From Clostridium beijerinckii (lineage in GTDB: Bacteria; Bacillota; Clostridia; Clostridiales; Clostridiaceae), in NCBI RefSeq assembly GCF_036699995.1, contig NZ_CP144906.1, positions 3,297,001 through 3,361,000 of the forward strand: 64,000 nucleotides of DNA, in the 5' to 3' direction. This document shows positions 26,191-35,697 of the stretch, piece by piece. The translations under genes and the position numbers were made by a program. Each line of letters opens with the position of its first letter. Positions within the stretch are counted from its first letter, which is position 1. The notes under the pieces were generated by a model. It was not told where the DNA came from. It saw nothing but the letters and a program-made list of their open reading frames with translations, and made no database searches.

Positions 26191-27423
26191 ATGGAACAAA
26201 ACATTATGCTAGGTAAAAATATATTTTGGGTTGGTAAGGTAGATGATAGAGATGTGCCTTTTCATAGATTGACTTTAACTAAAGGAACTACTTATAACAG
26301 TTATTTATTAATGACAGAAAAGCCTACAGTAATTGATACTGTTGATATGAGTTTTGGAAGAGAATTTGTACAAAACTTAAATAATAAGATTGAACTTGAT
26401 AAAATTAAATATATTGTAATTAATCATACAGAACCTGATCATTCTGGTGCCCTTGGAAGCTTAGCAGCCAAAGCAAAAAATGCTGTAATTGTATGCACAG
26501 AGCCAGCTGTAAATGAACTTAAAGAGATGTACAGGCTTCATAATAGAGAATTTTTAGTTGTAAGTGATGGTGATACTTTAGATATAGGAGGTAAAATTCT
26601 TAAATTTATACAAACACCATATCTTCATACTGAAGAAACTATGATAACTTATTGCGAAGATAATAAAATTTTATTCCCTTGTGATATTTTCAGTACTCAT
26701 GTAGCCAATTATGAATACTTCAATGACTTAGCTCAAGTAGACATAAAGGAAGACTTTATTACTTATTATAAATTGATAATGCATCCTCACAGAAGATATG
26801 TTCAAGAAATGATTGAAAAAATCAAAGATTTAGATATAAAGATGATAGCTCCTTCTCATGGATTTATTATTAGAGATGAAGTCCAAAGCTTTATAGATAT
26901 TTATGATAATATGAGCAAAAATACAGAGCTAGATAAAAAAGCACTTATTCTATACTCTACTATGACAGGGAATACAAAAAAGATTGCAAATATTTTTAAA
27001 GAAAAGTTTGAAGAGCAAAATATAACTTCAGAGCTTATTGATGTAAATAAAGATCCAATGGATAATATAATGAATGCTATTAATGAAGCTGACGCAATCT
27101 TCTTTGGCAGCTCAACTAAATATGGTGACATGATTGGAAATATGGAAGAGGTACTAAAAAATCTTAAAACTCTAAACTTAGAAAACAAGCTAGGCGCAGC
27201 ATTTGGTTCTTATGGCTGGAGTGGAGAGGCTATAGAGGTTATACAAGACTATTTAAATAAAACTAATTTAAGATCATTAAATACTTCTGATATAATTAAA
27301 TCTACTGGTATGACTGATATAGAATTACCTCTAAGAATTAGATTTTCATCAAAAGAAGACAACCTAAAGAGCATTGATAGAATAGTTACTTATACTAGTG
27401 ATTTATTGTTTAGTACAATTTAA
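26191..27423 (+). CDS. Flavodiiron protein 1 (FprA-type NO/O2 reductase)
   Basis: Cytosolic enzyme that reduces O2 to water or NO to N2O with electrons from rubredoxin. 410 residues: a metallo-beta-lactamase-like di-iron domain (about 1-250) and a flavodoxin domain (about 255-400). Iron ligands are all present: HTEPDH (about residues 83-88), the His in YLHTEE, the Asp in PCDIF, and the His in APSHGF. The FMN-binding loop is STMTGNTKK. ATG at 26191 follows GGAGG. Preceded by a strong FNR-type site. A second family member lies convergently 200 bp downstream. Confidence 0.93.
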   Translation: MEQNIMLGKNIFWVGKVDDRDVPFHRLTLTKGTTYNSYLLMTEKPTVIDTVDMSFGREFVQNLNNKIELDKIKYIVINHTEPDHSGALGSLAAKAKNAVIVCTEPAVNELKEMYRLHNREFLVVSDGDTLDIGGKILKFIQTPYLHTEETMITYCEDNKILFPCDIFSTHVANYEYFNDLAQVDIKEDFITYYKLIMHPHRRYVQEMIEKIKDLDIKMIAPSHGFIIRDEVQSFIDIYDNMSKNTELDKKALILYSTMTGNTKKIANIFKEKFEEQNITSELIDVNKDPMDNIMNAINEADAIFFGSSTKYGDMIGNMEEVLKNLKTLNLENKLGAAFGSYGWSGEAIEVIQDYLNKTNLRSLNTSDIIKSTGMTDIELPLRIRFSSKEDNLKSIDRIVTYTSDLLFSTI

Positions 27424-27484
27424 AATAATGCACCTGAAAAGAAATAAAGTGCCCAAAGTTGCCGTAGATATTTTTCATCTATAA
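27424..27484. repeat. Partial copy (C) of the nuo-type repeat
   Basis: GCACCTGAAAAGAAATAAAG then TGCCCAAAGTTGCC and ATATTTTTCATC follow the left end of copy A (5763 onward) closely, then the match stops. It lies directly after the flavodiiron gene stop. Confidence 0.55.
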
Positions 27485-27489
27485 TCTAC

Positions 27490-27550
27490 ATCAAAAGGAT
27501 CTTGTGAGATTAGGCACAAAACAGCCTTTCTTTCCTAAGATCCTTTTGAT
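27490..27550. terminator. Bidirectional terminator between the two flavodiiron genes
   Basis: Perfect 14-bp arms ATCAAAAGGATCTT/AAGATCCTTTTGAT around a 33-base loop. The T-tract is weak, so either a terminator or part of the repeat. Confidence 0.5.
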
Positions 27551-27619
27551 ATTAAATATAACATTTATTTGCTTAGCATATGTGTCTCACCAACTATTTA
27601 AGCAAACTATTATTAATAT

Positions 27620-28810
27620 TTAAAATTCTTCTAACACTTTCTGACCAAAATTCTTTCCAAAGGCTATGCACGCTTCAAGTTCGTCATCATTTGGCATATA
27701 TTTAAACTTTAATCCATCTTCAACAACTTTAATTTTAGCCTTTGTTAAATAGTTTGTAAGAATATCTGTTGATTCTCCCCCCCATCCATAACTTCCAAAA
27801 GCTGCACCTACTTTCTCATTAAACTTCAATCCAATTAAGTCTTCAATAAGAGGTAATAAAGAAGTTAAAATTCCATTATTAACTGTTGATGATCCTAGTA
27901 TTATTCCCTTTGATTTAAAAACTTCGGCTAATATATCGCTTTTATCTGAAGTAGCGACATTAAATATTTTATATTCTACCCCTGCTTCTCCTAGGCCTTT
28001 GCCTATAAATTCAGCCATTTTATGAGTAGCCCCCCACATTGAGTTATATGCAACCACTACACTTTTATTTGATTTTCCGGCTGCCCACTCATAATATTTC
28101 TCCACTATCATCATTGGATCTTTTCTCCAAATGATGCCATGAGCTGGAGCTATCATATCTACAGGTACTCCAAGTTTTTTAAGTTCATCTATTTTTTTTG
28201 TAACCAGTTTACTAAAAGGAGTAAGTATGTTTGCGTAATATTTAAGAGCTTCCTGATTAACTTCTGTTTCATCTACTTCATCATTAAAAATGCTCGAAGA
28301 TGCATAATGCTGTCCAAATGCATCATTAGAAAACAATATATTTTCTCCAGTAAGATATGTAAACATACTATCAGGCCAGTGAAGCATAGGAGCTTCTATA
28401 AATACAAGATTATTTTTACCTATATTTATTTTCTCCCCTGTTGAAACGACCTTAAAATTCCACTCCTTATGATAATGCTTCTGTATTGACTCTAAACCTT
28501 TTTTCGAAACAAAAACTGTTGCATTAGGAATATACTCCATTAATGCAGGTAACGCTCCTGAATGATCAGGTTCCCCATGGTTCATAACAACATAATCAAT
28601 CTTAGATATATCAGTTACCTCTCTCAAATTTTCAAGAAACATCTCTGTTAAAGGCTCCCATACAGTATCTATAAGAACCGTTTTTTCATCTTTAATAAGG
28701 TATGAATTATATGTACTTCCTCTATGGGTAGATAATTCATTTCCATGAATATGCCTTACTTTCCAATCGGTGGCGCCAACCCAATATACTCCATCTCTAA
28801 GTTCCTTCAT
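27620..28810 (-). CDS. Flavodiiron protein 2 (FprA-type NO/O2 reductase)
   Basis: 396 residues from the ATG at 28810 (GGAGG seven bases before); a farther in-frame start at 28825 is not needed. Iron ligands: HGEPDH (about residues 80-85), LHWPDS, FSNDAFGQH, and APAHG. The flavodoxin domain begins near residue 255 (VAYNSMWGATHKMAE). It differs clearly from flavodiiron protein 1 and reads the other way, so the pair is not a recent tandem copy. The next gene upstream on the same strand is the NADH-rubredoxin-type reductase, the expected electron source, but a terminator separates them. Confidence 0.93.
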   Translation of the reverse strand: MKELRDGVYWVGATDWKVRHIHGNELSTHRGSTYNSYLIKDEKTVLIDTVWEPLTEMFLENLREVTDISKIDYVVMNHGEPDHSGALPALMEYIPNATVFVSKKGLESIQKHYHKEWNFKVVSTGEKINIGKNNLVFIEAPMLHWPDSMFTYLTGENILFSNDAFGQHYASSSIFNDEVDETEVNQEALKYYANILTPFSKLVTKKIDELKKLGVPVDMIAPAHGIIWRKDPMMIVEKYYEWAAGKSNKSVVVAYNSMWGATHKMAEFIGKGLGEAGVEYKIFNVATSDKSDILAEVFKSKGIILGSSTVNNGILTSLLPLIEDLIGLKFNEKVGAAFGSYGWGGESTDILTNYLTKAKIKVVEDGLKFKYMPNDDELEACIAFGKNFGQKVLEEF

Positions 28811-28979
28811 ACTAATTCCTCCCATTTGTTAAATTCTACTTCATAAGTTCTATAAAATGTATAATTCAACTCTTAATATACGTAATTTTCTGATAGATTA
28901 TACTTAGAACTTGCAGTACTAAAATTTAAAAATATAGTATTATAATGATGCTCACCCTGTGTGTATAAATTCAACAAAA

Positions 28980-29007
28980 TTCAGGTGGAGTTACCCTCCC
29001 ACCTGAA
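28980..29007 (-). terminator. Terminator downstream of the NADH-dependent reductase gene
   Basis: Hairpin TTCAGGTGG/CCACCTGAA, followed on the minus strand by TTTTG. Confidence 0.55.
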
Positions 29008-29033
29008 AAGTTTCACTTTATTCTAAAGAGAAC

Positions 29034-29063
29034 AAAAGGCAACTAAATTTCTAATTGCCTTTT
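29034..29063 (-). terminator. Terminator overlapping the reductase stop codon
   Basis: AAAAGGCAA/TTGCCTTTT hairpin that includes the last codons and stop of the gene; short T-run on the minus strand. Confidence 0.5.
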
Positions 29064-30274
29064 TTGTTGCTAATAATCTCAATAAATTCGTCTATTGAAT
29101 ATTTAGCTGCTTCATTAATATTAACTTCTATTTTATTTTCTATAAGACTTTTAATCACCATGAATTTCTTATTGTCACCTAATACGATAGTTCCAACTAT
29201 ATGATTATTACTTATAAGTATTTTATAATACTTATGTTCATTATCCGATCCTTCAACCAATAAATCTATATCTTGATCTCCTTCAATATATCCCATTGAA
29301 AACACAGATATTCCAAAAGCGCTTAATGAAGTTACTGGTGCTGAATGTTCAAAAATTAAATCTTGATTACATATATTCGCTCCTGCAACTTTACCTTGCT
29401 GCATTGCCATACTCCATAATCCATAGACTCTACCGTTAAATTCCGAAACATCTCCTGCAGCAAATATATCTTTCATATTAGTCTGCATTTTGTTATTTAC
29501 TACTATCCCCTTATTCACCTCTAAATCAGTATTTTGGGCAATTGAAACATTGGGCATAATTCCAGTGGAATAAATAACCATGTCACAAGCACCTTGCGCT
29601 CCAGACTTAGTTATAAACCCTTTGACCTTTTCTTCCCCAAATATTTCTTGTACTTGAGTATCCAGCATTACTTCAATATTTTGAGCTTCAATTGATTTCT
29701 TTAATTTATCTGACGCAAATTCATCTAACTGACGAGGCATTAAACGTGAAGCAAATTCTGCAATAATAACTTTTTTCCCACATTCAGATAATATATTAGC
29801 AATTTCTAAGTTCTGAACTCCCCCTCCAATAAGAAGTACTCTCTTAACATTATTTAAATACTCTAAAATTTTTAAAGCTCCATCTAATGTTCTTAAGTTA
29901 AATACACCTGGCTTATCTATGCCTTTAATTGGGGGCGTAAGATTACTTGCTCCATTTGCTAAAAGCAGTTTAGTATAAGGCACACGGGTTCCATTTTCAA
30001 GAATTGCTTCTTTATTTTTTGTATCTACGCCTGTAACCTTATTATCAGAATAAACCTGAATATTATTATCCGTATACCATTTCTTTTTTTGAATTAAGAG
30101 CTTATCTTCCTCCAAATTGCCTAAAAGCCCTTTAGAAATCTTAATTCGATAGTATGGATAAAACTTTTCCTCACCAAATATAACAATTTCACTTTGCTTA
30201 TCTATTTCTCGTATTGCTTTAGCTGCTGAAATGGCTGCAATACCACTACCAATAATAACTATCTTTTCTTCCAA
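29051..30274 (-). CDS. NADH-rubredoxin oxidoreductase-type flavoprotein
   Basis: FAD-dependent pyridine nucleotide-disulfide family reductase, 407 residues. The FAD motif GSGIAAISAAKAIRE is at the N-terminus; the NADH motif LLIGGGVQNLEIAN (about residues 143-156) and the second FAD motif IFAAGDVSEFNG (about residues 261-272) follow. There is no redox-active CxxxxC pair, so it passes electrons by flavin only, as NADH:rubredoxin reductases do. An ATG exists at 30298, but GAGGTG lies six bases before the TTG at 30274, which I choose. It likely supplies electrons, through rubredoxin, to the flavodiiron proteins; no rubredoxin gene is in the window. Confidence 0.85.
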   Translation of the reverse strand: MEEKIVIIGSGIAAISAAKAIREIDKQSEIVIFGEEKFYPYYRIKISKGLLGNLEEDKLLIQKKKWYTDNNIQVYSDNKVTGVDTKNKEAILENGTRVPYTKLLLANGASNLTPPIKGIDKPGVFNLRTLDGALKILEYLNNVKRVLLIGGGVQNLEIANILSECGKKVIIAEFASRLMPRQLDEFASDKLKKSIEAQNIEVMLDTQVQEIFGEEKVKGFITKSGAQGACDMVIYSTGIMPNVSIAQNTDLEVNKGIVVNNKMQTNMKDIFAAGDVSEFNGRVYGLWSMAMQQGKVAGANICNQDLIFEHSAPVTSLSAFGISVFSMGYIEGDQDIDLLVEGSDNEHKYYKILISNNHIVGTIVLGDNKKFMVIKSLIENKIEVNINEAAKYSIDEFIEIISNKKGN

Positions 30275-30391
30275 GAAAAACACCTCTTTTTTGTTCATAA
30301 AAAATATATGAATGTCCTAATTAGGTTCCTTTTATTATACCTATCAGCTCGCTATATTATACTCCTAAGTCTATGTAATTATATATAAAAC

Positions 30392-30625
30392 CTATTTCTT
30401 TGTAATAGCAACTCTCCACACCTCAGGCCCTTGTTCAATATATTTCCACTCAAATTGCTCCGGAAGTTCAATTATAAACTGATAATGAAGTGGTCTAGGG
30501 TCATGATCATTTATAAGTTCCATCTTCTCACCATGAATTAGCCCCTCAAAAGTTTTAAAAATCATTGGGTGTTTATCCTTCGGTTCATATATTCTAGCAT
30601 CTACAGTTGCAGTATAATTTAACAT
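30392..30625 (-). CDS. DUF2249 domain protein
   Basis: 77 residues. The family signature is clear: DARIYEPKDKHP near the N-terminus, HDPRPLHYQF (about residues 41-50) and the ending GPEVWRVAITK. DUF2249 proteins usually accompany hemerythrins, hybrid-cluster proteins and NO-response genes in bacteria; the molecular role is not known. It has its own FNR-type site with a TATAAT box at perfect spacing. ATG at 30625 follows AGGAGG. Confidence 0.85.
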   Translation of the reverse strand: MLNYTATVDARIYEPKDKHPMIFKTFEGLIHGEKMELINDHDPRPLHYQFIIELPEQFEWKYIEQGPEVWRVAITKK

Positions 30626-30711
30626 AATTAATTCCTCCTAAATTTGTTTATTTGTTAATAAGATTTATTTCACTCTTTAATCCATTATAGCTTTATTTAT
30701 TCAAATAAAAT

Positions 30712-30725
30712 GTGATTAGAATCAA
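30712..30725 (-). promoter_or_regulatory. FNR-type site upstream of the DUF2249 gene
   Basis: Minus strand TTGATTCTAATCAC, centre 30718.5. A consensus -10 box TATAAT starts at 30689, exactly 29.5 bp downstream. Could also influence cooS on the other side. Confidence 0.78.
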
Positions 30726-30868
30726 ATAAGATTTTAAATATCTAAAAATACGTTTGCTAATTGTATCCTTTCATTAGTTCCCCAATCAATATATCTCCGT
30801 AAACAAAAAAATTATATACATAATTAATTCCTAAATAGGAAAAGTTAATATCGATATTAATAGACGCA

Positions 30869-30913
30869 TGAAAGAAAATAATATGCTTGTATTTCTATTA
30901 ATTTTCTTTCATA
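30869..30913 (+). promoter_or_regulatory. Leader hairpin ahead of cooS
   Basis: Perfect 12-bp arms ATGAAAGAAAAT/ATTTTCTTTCAT around a 21-base loop, ending 12 bases before the cooS ribosome site. No T-run, so not an obvious terminator; may be an operator or RNA element. Confidence 0.45.
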
Positions 30914-30940
30914 TAGGAAAGTTAAAGGAGTGAAATTTTA

Positions 30941-32869
30941 GTGAGTGAAAAAATGCTAGAAGAATTAGAAGGATTTAACGGAAGAGTAAGTTATCATGAT
31001 TCTGTAGAGGAAATGGTAAAAAGAATAAGAGATGATAAATTATCAAATGTATTTGATAGATATGCTTCTCAAGAAAAGATAAGATGTTCGTTTTGTCTTA
31101 AAGGGGTAAGCTGTCAACTCTGTTCAAATGGTCCATGTAGAATTAATGAAAAAGGTGGCCAAGAAAAAGGTGTCTGCGGAATAGACCCTAATGCTATGGC
31201 TATGAGAAACTTTCTCCTAAAAAATATAATGGGGGCTGGTACATATAGTCATCATGCTTATGAAGCTTTTAGAACCTTAAAAGCTACTGGAGAAGGAAAA
31301 ACTCCATTTAAAATTACTGATGTAGATAAACTTAAATGGATGTGTGAAAAAGTAGGAATCGATACAAATCAAGAAGTTAACAAAATGGCAATCGACTTAG
31401 CAGTATTGCTTGAAGATCAGCAAAAGATAGATGCGGAAGATAAAAATATTATGGTTGAGGCTTTCGCACCTAAGAAAAGAAAAGAAATATGGAAAAAGTT
31501 AGCTATATATCCAGCTGGTACAGTACATGAAGAGCAAAACTGTGTGGCTAGCTGCCTTACAAACGTAGATGGAAGTCATGTTTCTCTAGCCATGAAGTCA
31601 CTTAGACTTGGAATCGCTACAATTTACAATACTCAAATAGGGCTTGAAATGGTTCAAGATATACTATTTGGAACTCCAAAACCACATGAAGTCAATATGG
31701 ATTTAGGAATTATGGACCCAGACTATGTAAATGTAGTATTTAACGGGCATCAACCTTGGCCTGGAGTTGCAACTCTTTTAAAAGCAAGATCTGCTGAAGT
31801 TCAAAACATGGCAAAAGCTGCAGGTGCAAAAGGACTTAGAATAGTTGGTTCTATAGAAACAGGTCAAGAATTACTTCAAAGATTTGAGATGGATGAAGTT
31901 TTTGTAGGTCACATGGGTAATTGGCTTACTATAGAACCATTACTTGCTACTGGTACTGTTGACGTGTTTGCAATGGAAGAAAATTGTTCACCTCCAGCCA
32001 TAGATATGTACGCAGAAAAATACCAAGTCACTTTAGTGTCTGTAAGTACTATAATTGATTTACCTGGTATTGAACATAAGATTCCTTATGAACCTTCAGA
32101 AGTTGATAAGATGGCAGATAAATTAATTGAACTTGCCATTGAAAACTTTAAAAAGAGAAAAGAAAGAAAAATTGAACCTTTAGTTCCAAAGAAAACTCAA
32201 AAAGCTATAGCTGGTTTTTCAACTGAAGCTGTTTTAGGTGCACTTGGAAATAAAATTGAACCTTTAGTGGATGTTATTGCTGCCGGAAAGATCAAAGGAG
32301 TTGTAGCTCTTGCAAATTGCTCAACTTTAAGAAATGGACCTCAAGATTCCATGACTATAAATCTTACAAAAGAGCTTATAAAAAGGGATATATTAGTTGT
32401 TAGTGGTGGATGCGGAAATCATGCTCTTGAAGTAGCGGGTCTATGTACTGTTGAAGCCGCAAATGAAATGGCAGGAGAAGGTTTAAAAGAAGTATGTAAT
32501 ATGCTAAAAATACCTCCAGTATTAAGTTTCGGAACTTGTACTGATACTGGCAGAATTTCAATGCTAGTTACTGCTCTTGCAGATCACTTAGATGTTGATG
32601 TATCAGAACTTCCAATAGCCGTTACTGCTCCAGAATGGATGGAACAAAAAGCAACTATAGATGGAATTTTTGCACTAGCTTATGGTACTTATACTCATCT
32701 ATCTCCTACTCCTTTTATGACTGGCGCTCCTGAATTAGTAGAACTTTTAACAGAAAAAGCAGAAGATGTAACTGGTGGTAAGATAGCCCTAGGTGATAAT
32801 CCTGTTGAAGTAGCTGAAAATATCGAAGCTCATATTATTGCAAAAAGAAAAGGTATGGGATTAAGCTAA
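30941..32869 (+). CDS. cooS: Anaerobic Ni-CO dehydrogenase catalytic subunit
   Basis: Oxidises CO to CO2 (or the reverse) at a [NiFe4S5] C-cluster, passing electrons to ferredoxin. 642 residues, full length. The D- and B-cluster cysteines are in CSFCLKGVSCQLCSNGPCRI and GVCGI (about residues 47-79); C-cluster cysteines are in NCSTLRNGP, GGCGNHALE, GTCTD and related elements in the second half. Start is GTG at 30941 behind AAAGGAG. There is no cooC, cooF or acetyl-CoA synthase gene next to it, so it is a stand-alone monofunctional enzyme; its position among redox-stress genes may point to electron balancing. Confidence 0.95.
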   Translation: MSEKMLEELEGFNGRVSYHDSVEEMVKRIRDDKLSNVFDRYASQEKIRCSFCLKGVSCQLCSNGPCRINEKGGQEKGVCGIDPNAMAMRNFLLKNIMGAGTYSHHAYEAFRTLKATGEGKTPFKITDVDKLKWMCEKVGIDTNQEVNKMAIDLAVLLEDQQKIDAEDKNIMVEAFAPKKRKEIWKKLAIYPAGTVHEEQNCVASCLTNVDGSHVSLAMKSLRLGIATIYNTQIGLEMVQDILFGTPKPHEVNMDLGIMDPDYVNVVFNGHQPWPGVATLLKARSAEVQNMAKAAGAKGLRIVGSIETGQELLQRFEMDEVFVGHMGNWLTIEPLLATGTVDVFAMEENCSPPAIDMYAEKYQVTLVSVSTIIDLPGIEHKIPYEPSEVDKMADKLIELAIENFKKRKERKIEPLVPKKTQKAIAGFSTEAVLGALGNKIEPLVDVIAAGKIKGVVALANCSTLRNGPQDSMTINLTKELIKRDILVVSGGCGNHALEVAGLCTVEAANEMAGEGLKEVCNMLKIPPVLSFGTCTDTGRISMLVTALADHLDVDVSELPIAVTAPEWMEQKATIDGIFALAYGTYTHLSPTPFMTGAPELVELLTEKAEDVTGGKIALGDNPVEVAENIEAHIIAKRKGMGLS

Positions 32870-32921
32870 TATATTTTGTAAATAAGATTCATTAAATTAA
32901 TAATTAATCCTCTAAACTAAC

Positions 32922-32976
32922 AATAAGTAGAACTTCCTTTAACTATTTAAAATATTCAAAGAAAGTTCTACTTATT
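32922..32976. terminator. Bidirectional terminator between cooS and the hemerythrin gene
   Basis: AATAAGTAGAACTT/AAGTTCTACTTATT, 14-bp perfect arms extended by CTTT/AAAG. Confidence 0.65.
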
Positions 32977-33026
32977 AAGATTTTCATTATTAATAAAATC
33001 TACATTCTGAAATATCGCATAAAACA

Positions 33027-33782
33027 TTACTCTTTAGGAGTAAAACTGCAATATCCTATTTCATCACATCTACTTTTCATATCATCCCATATTTCATTAT
33101 CTTTTATAGCTTCTATTGCTGTAGGGTATAAAATATAATTTTCCTTAAATATGTGATCTCTTAAGTTAAATACTATATACTTTGATGTATCATCTACTTT
33201 TTCTTTTACTTCCTTAAACTCAGATTTAGAAGCATTTTCAGCTATTGCTTTTAAGGACTTCTTCTTCCCTCTTAAATCATCATGTTCCATTCTCATTATT
33301 CTAGTTGGACCAGTAATCTTTCTCTCTTCCATCTCTGAAAATAAAACTTGCTCTTCTCTTAAATGATGCTTTTCTGCATCCAAAATGTTATCAATAACAG
33401 TTTTCAATGAATCGAATTCTTTTGCGCAGCTATCATAATTATCTGATTTTTGAATTCTCGAATTAATCTCCTCAAGTTCTGTTAAAAATCCAAGGATTTT
33501 CTCATGCTCAATAATAAATGTATCAACAACATGTCCTGGTTTAATTTTTGTTTTAATTTTATCAAGTTCATCCTTTAAGACTTCCATGTGAATATCACAA
33601 AGATGCCTTAGATCTTGCGGATTCATTCCTTTTTCTATTAAATTTTGTTCTGCAATTGATAACTCAATTGGATTTATATCTGAAACAATTTCTAAAGCTT
33701 CTTTTCTTAGTTCATCTGAAACTCCATGTTTGTTTAATTTTTCCAAAACATCTGTTAACTCTTTAATTTTTGTAGTATTCAT
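33027..33782 (-). CDS. DUF438-hemerythrin domain protein
   Basis: 251 residues. The N-terminal 85 residues match DUF438 (KEALEIVSDINPIELSIAEQ, MNPQDLRHLCDIHMEV). A hemerythrin-like domain follows with the expected His/Glu ligands: FIIEHEKIL (about residue 92), KHHLREEQVLF (about 138-148), RMEHDDL and RDHIFKENYILYP (about 210-222). Many relatives carry a PAS domain after this; here the protein ends, giving the short form. Binds O2 or NO at a di-iron site; exact role unknown. Has an FNR-type site with a TAGAAT box at class-II spacing. Confidence 0.9.
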   Translation of the reverse strand: MNTTKIKELTDVLEKLNKHGVSDELRKEALEIVSDINPIELSIAEQNLIEKGMNPQDLRHLCDIHMEVLKDELDKIKTKIKPGHVVDTFIIEHEKILGFLTELEEINSRIQKSDNYDSCAKEFDSLKTVIDNILDAEKHHLREEQVLFSEMEERKITGPTRIMRMEHDDLRGKKKSLKAIAENASKSEFKEVKEKVDDTSKYIVFNLRDHIFKENYILYPTAIEAIKDNEIWDDMKSRCDEIGYCSFTPKE

Positions 33783-33849
33783 TTTAAATTCCTCCTACAT
33801 ACCTTTATTATTTATATGTTCATTCTATAAGAATTTCATTTATAAACAT

Positions 33850-33863
33850 GTGATTCAAATCAA
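33850..33863 (-). promoter_or_regulatory. FNR-type site upstream of the hemerythrin gene
   Basis: Minus strand TTGATTTGAATCAC, centre 33856.5; a -10 box TAGAAT starts at 33827, 29.5 bp downstream. Confidence 0.75.
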
Positions 33864-33965
33864 AATTCAAAAATATTTTAATAATGACTGAATTATGCTG
33901 AAATATCTATACATAAACATCAGTACTAAACTTATTAAGTTTGTTAAAAAGCTTATTTATATAAA

Positions 33966-34034
33966 TTTCACCTCAAACGCTGTAAAAGTTAATAAAATGT
34001 GGTTAAACACTTTTAAATTGCGTTTGAGGTGAAA
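33966..34034 (-). terminator. Long hairpin downstream of the cupin gene
   Basis: Perfect 15-bp arms TTTCACCTCAAACGC/GCGTTTGAGGTGAAA with an inner stem; 35 bp past the cupin stop. The T-tract is poor. Confidence 0.5.
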
Positions 34035-34069
34035 ATTCACTTTATTATGACATCCTTATGATTTATTTG

Positions 34070-34411
34070 TTATACCTCTTTTGAATAAATTGCTGATGGA
34101 TTTGGAGCGAGTATTACAAAGCAAGACATATCTTTCTCTCCAGTATTTTTTAAACTAAAGATTTCAGTTCCTTTGCAGTGTATTACATCTCCTTGAATAA
34201 TCTTATGTGAACTTCCATCTACCCCCAGTTCGCCTTCTCCTACAAGAACATGAACAATTAAATCGCTTTGTTCATGGTTGTGAGGTGGTACTCCTTGACC
34301 TGGCTTAAAATTTAAGACAAAGTTAAGTACTCTGTTCTCATTAAAAAGAACTCTCTTAGTAAATTTTTCTTCACTATATTCAATTTTTTCCGATATTTTT
34401 TCTATTTTCAT
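34070..34411 (-). CDS. Cupin-domain protein
   Basis: 113 residues from the ATG at 34411, which has GGGAG eight bases upstream (the in-frame ATG at 34474 lacks one). Single cupin barrel with metal-binding motif 1 as PPHNHEQSDLIVHVLVGEGE (two His and a Glu-like acid) and the second motif as VIHCKGTEIFSLKN. Substrate unknown. Such small cupins in anaerobes are often linked with hemerythrin and redox-stress genes, as here. Confidence 0.8.
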   Translation of the reverse strand: MKIEKISEKIEYSEEKFTKRVLFNENRVLNFVLNFKPGQGVPPHNHEQSDLIVHVLVGEGELGVDGSSHKIIQGDVIHCKGTEIFSLKNTGEKDMSCFVILAPNPSAIYSKEV

Positions 34412-34530
34412 ACTATTCACTCCCTTTCCTAACTTATATTTAATATTTCCTATTTTTATAATATGATTCTTCATATTATGTAGTCAGTTCATACTCAGTA
34501 AGATAAATAAATATACTTGAAATTCCTTTC

Positions 34531-35478
34531 TTAACTATAAGATTCTAATTGCATTTTCATTTCTTCTAATTGCCTATCTACAATACTTGCCTCTTCTATG
34601 TGATTTGTTATAGTTTTTGATGTCACTCTTAAAATTTCATCCACATTTATTATTTCTTTACTCATATTTTCGATATGTCGTTTTTGATTTGTTAAAATTT
34701 CTATTACTTTCCTTACTTCCTGCTCAACTTTTCCTATAGAAGATAAGCTTTCTTCTATCTTTTCTGCCGCATTCACTGATGCATTAACCCCTTTAGCAAT
34801 AACTTCTTTAGATTTATCTGAATTATTTATAACGATATTTGTTTCATCTTCTATATTACCAATTAACACTGAAATATCCTTAGTGCTTTGCTTAGTCATT
34901 TCTGCTAGATTTCTTATTTCACCCGCAACTATCGCAAATCCTTTCCCTTGTTCTCCAGCCCTTGCTGCTTCTATTGCAGCATTCAAAGCTAGTAAATTAG
35001 TTTGATTGGCTATATTAGTTATTAACTTTACAACCTCATTGACTTTACTAAACCGTCTTGCCAATTCATTTATATTTTCAGTATTATTCCTATTCTCACC
35101 TTCTAGAAATCTTACTACTTTGACAATTTCCTCAATAGCACTTTTGCCTTCATATGATTTATTAACTGTATCTTTTGTAATTTCGATAAGATTATTCCCT
35201 TCAAAATATAATTTATCTGTCAAGTCATTAGTATTTTCTGTCAAACTAGAAATCGCATTCATATGTCCCTTCACTTCATCAGCAAGCTTTCCTAAAACAT
35301 CATGTTGATCATCTACTCTATGATGTTGTTTTACAATCCCCGCTAATAATCCACTCATTTTCTGAAAAAAATTACTAGTATCATCGTGCAATTTTTTTGC
35401 CTTCATTATAGTTTCTTCACCATCAATTGATTGCTTATTTTCTAAATCTTTAATTTTCTTATTTCTAAATAGGTTCAT
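34531..35478 (-). CDS. Soluble methyl-accepting chemotaxis-like protein
   Basis: 315 residues without membrane segments or a clear sensor domain. The signalling hairpin tip is fully conserved, [20 protein letters not shown] (about residues 160-179), followed by [14 protein letters not shown]. Long coiled-coil helices flank it. It would work as a cytoplasmic chemotaxis signaller. ATG at 35478 follows AGGAGTGAG. The upstream FNR-type site at 35649-35662 has a TAAAAT box at class-II spacing facing this gene, which suggests that its level rises with NO or low O2. Confidence 0.88.
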   Translation of the reverse strand: MNLFRNKKIKDLENKQSIDGEETIMKAKKLHDDTSNFFQKMSGLLAGIVKQHHRVDDQHDVLGKLADEVKGHMNAISSLTENTNDLTDKLYFEGNNLIEITKDTVNKSYEGKSAIEEIVKVVRFLEGENRNNTENINELARRFSKVNEVVKLITNIANQTNLLALNAAIEAARAGEQGKGFAIVAGEIRNLAEMTKQSTKDISVLIGNIEDETNIVINNSDKSKEVIAKGVNASVNAAEKIEESLSSIGKVEQEVRKVIEILTNQKRHIENMSKEIINVDEILRVTSKTITNHIEEASIVDRQLEEMKMQLESYS

Positions 35479-35648
35479 TCAGCTCACTCCTAAATTCTTT
35501 CAAATATATAAATTTTTCTTAAATTATATATTGTATTATTTTTATATCCTGCTTCTTCGTTCATGACATTAGCTAGATAGAAACTTATAGTAACAATCAC
35601 CAAATCTGTTTCTTAATACAATTTTAAGCTAAAATGTTCAAAAAGAAT

Positions 35649-35662
35649 GTGATTTAAATCAT
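35649..35662 (-). promoter_or_regulatory. FNR-type site upstream of the MCP-like gene
   Basis: GTGATTTAAATCAT on the plus strand, centre 35655.5. On the minus strand TAAAAT begins at 35626, 29.5 bp downstream. It could also act on the plus-strand remnant at 35698. Confidence 0.65.
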
Positions 35663-35697
35663 ATTTCGCTAAATTTTCTGTAATTGTAAATCCATAG

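Larger units (their letters stand above)
30626..30940. other. Divergent intergenic region, DUF2249 / cooS
   Basis: 315 bp with no gene. It holds the FNR-type site and -10 box for the DUF2249 gene and a leader hairpin just ahead of cooS. The cooS promoter could not be fixed. Confidence 0.5.
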
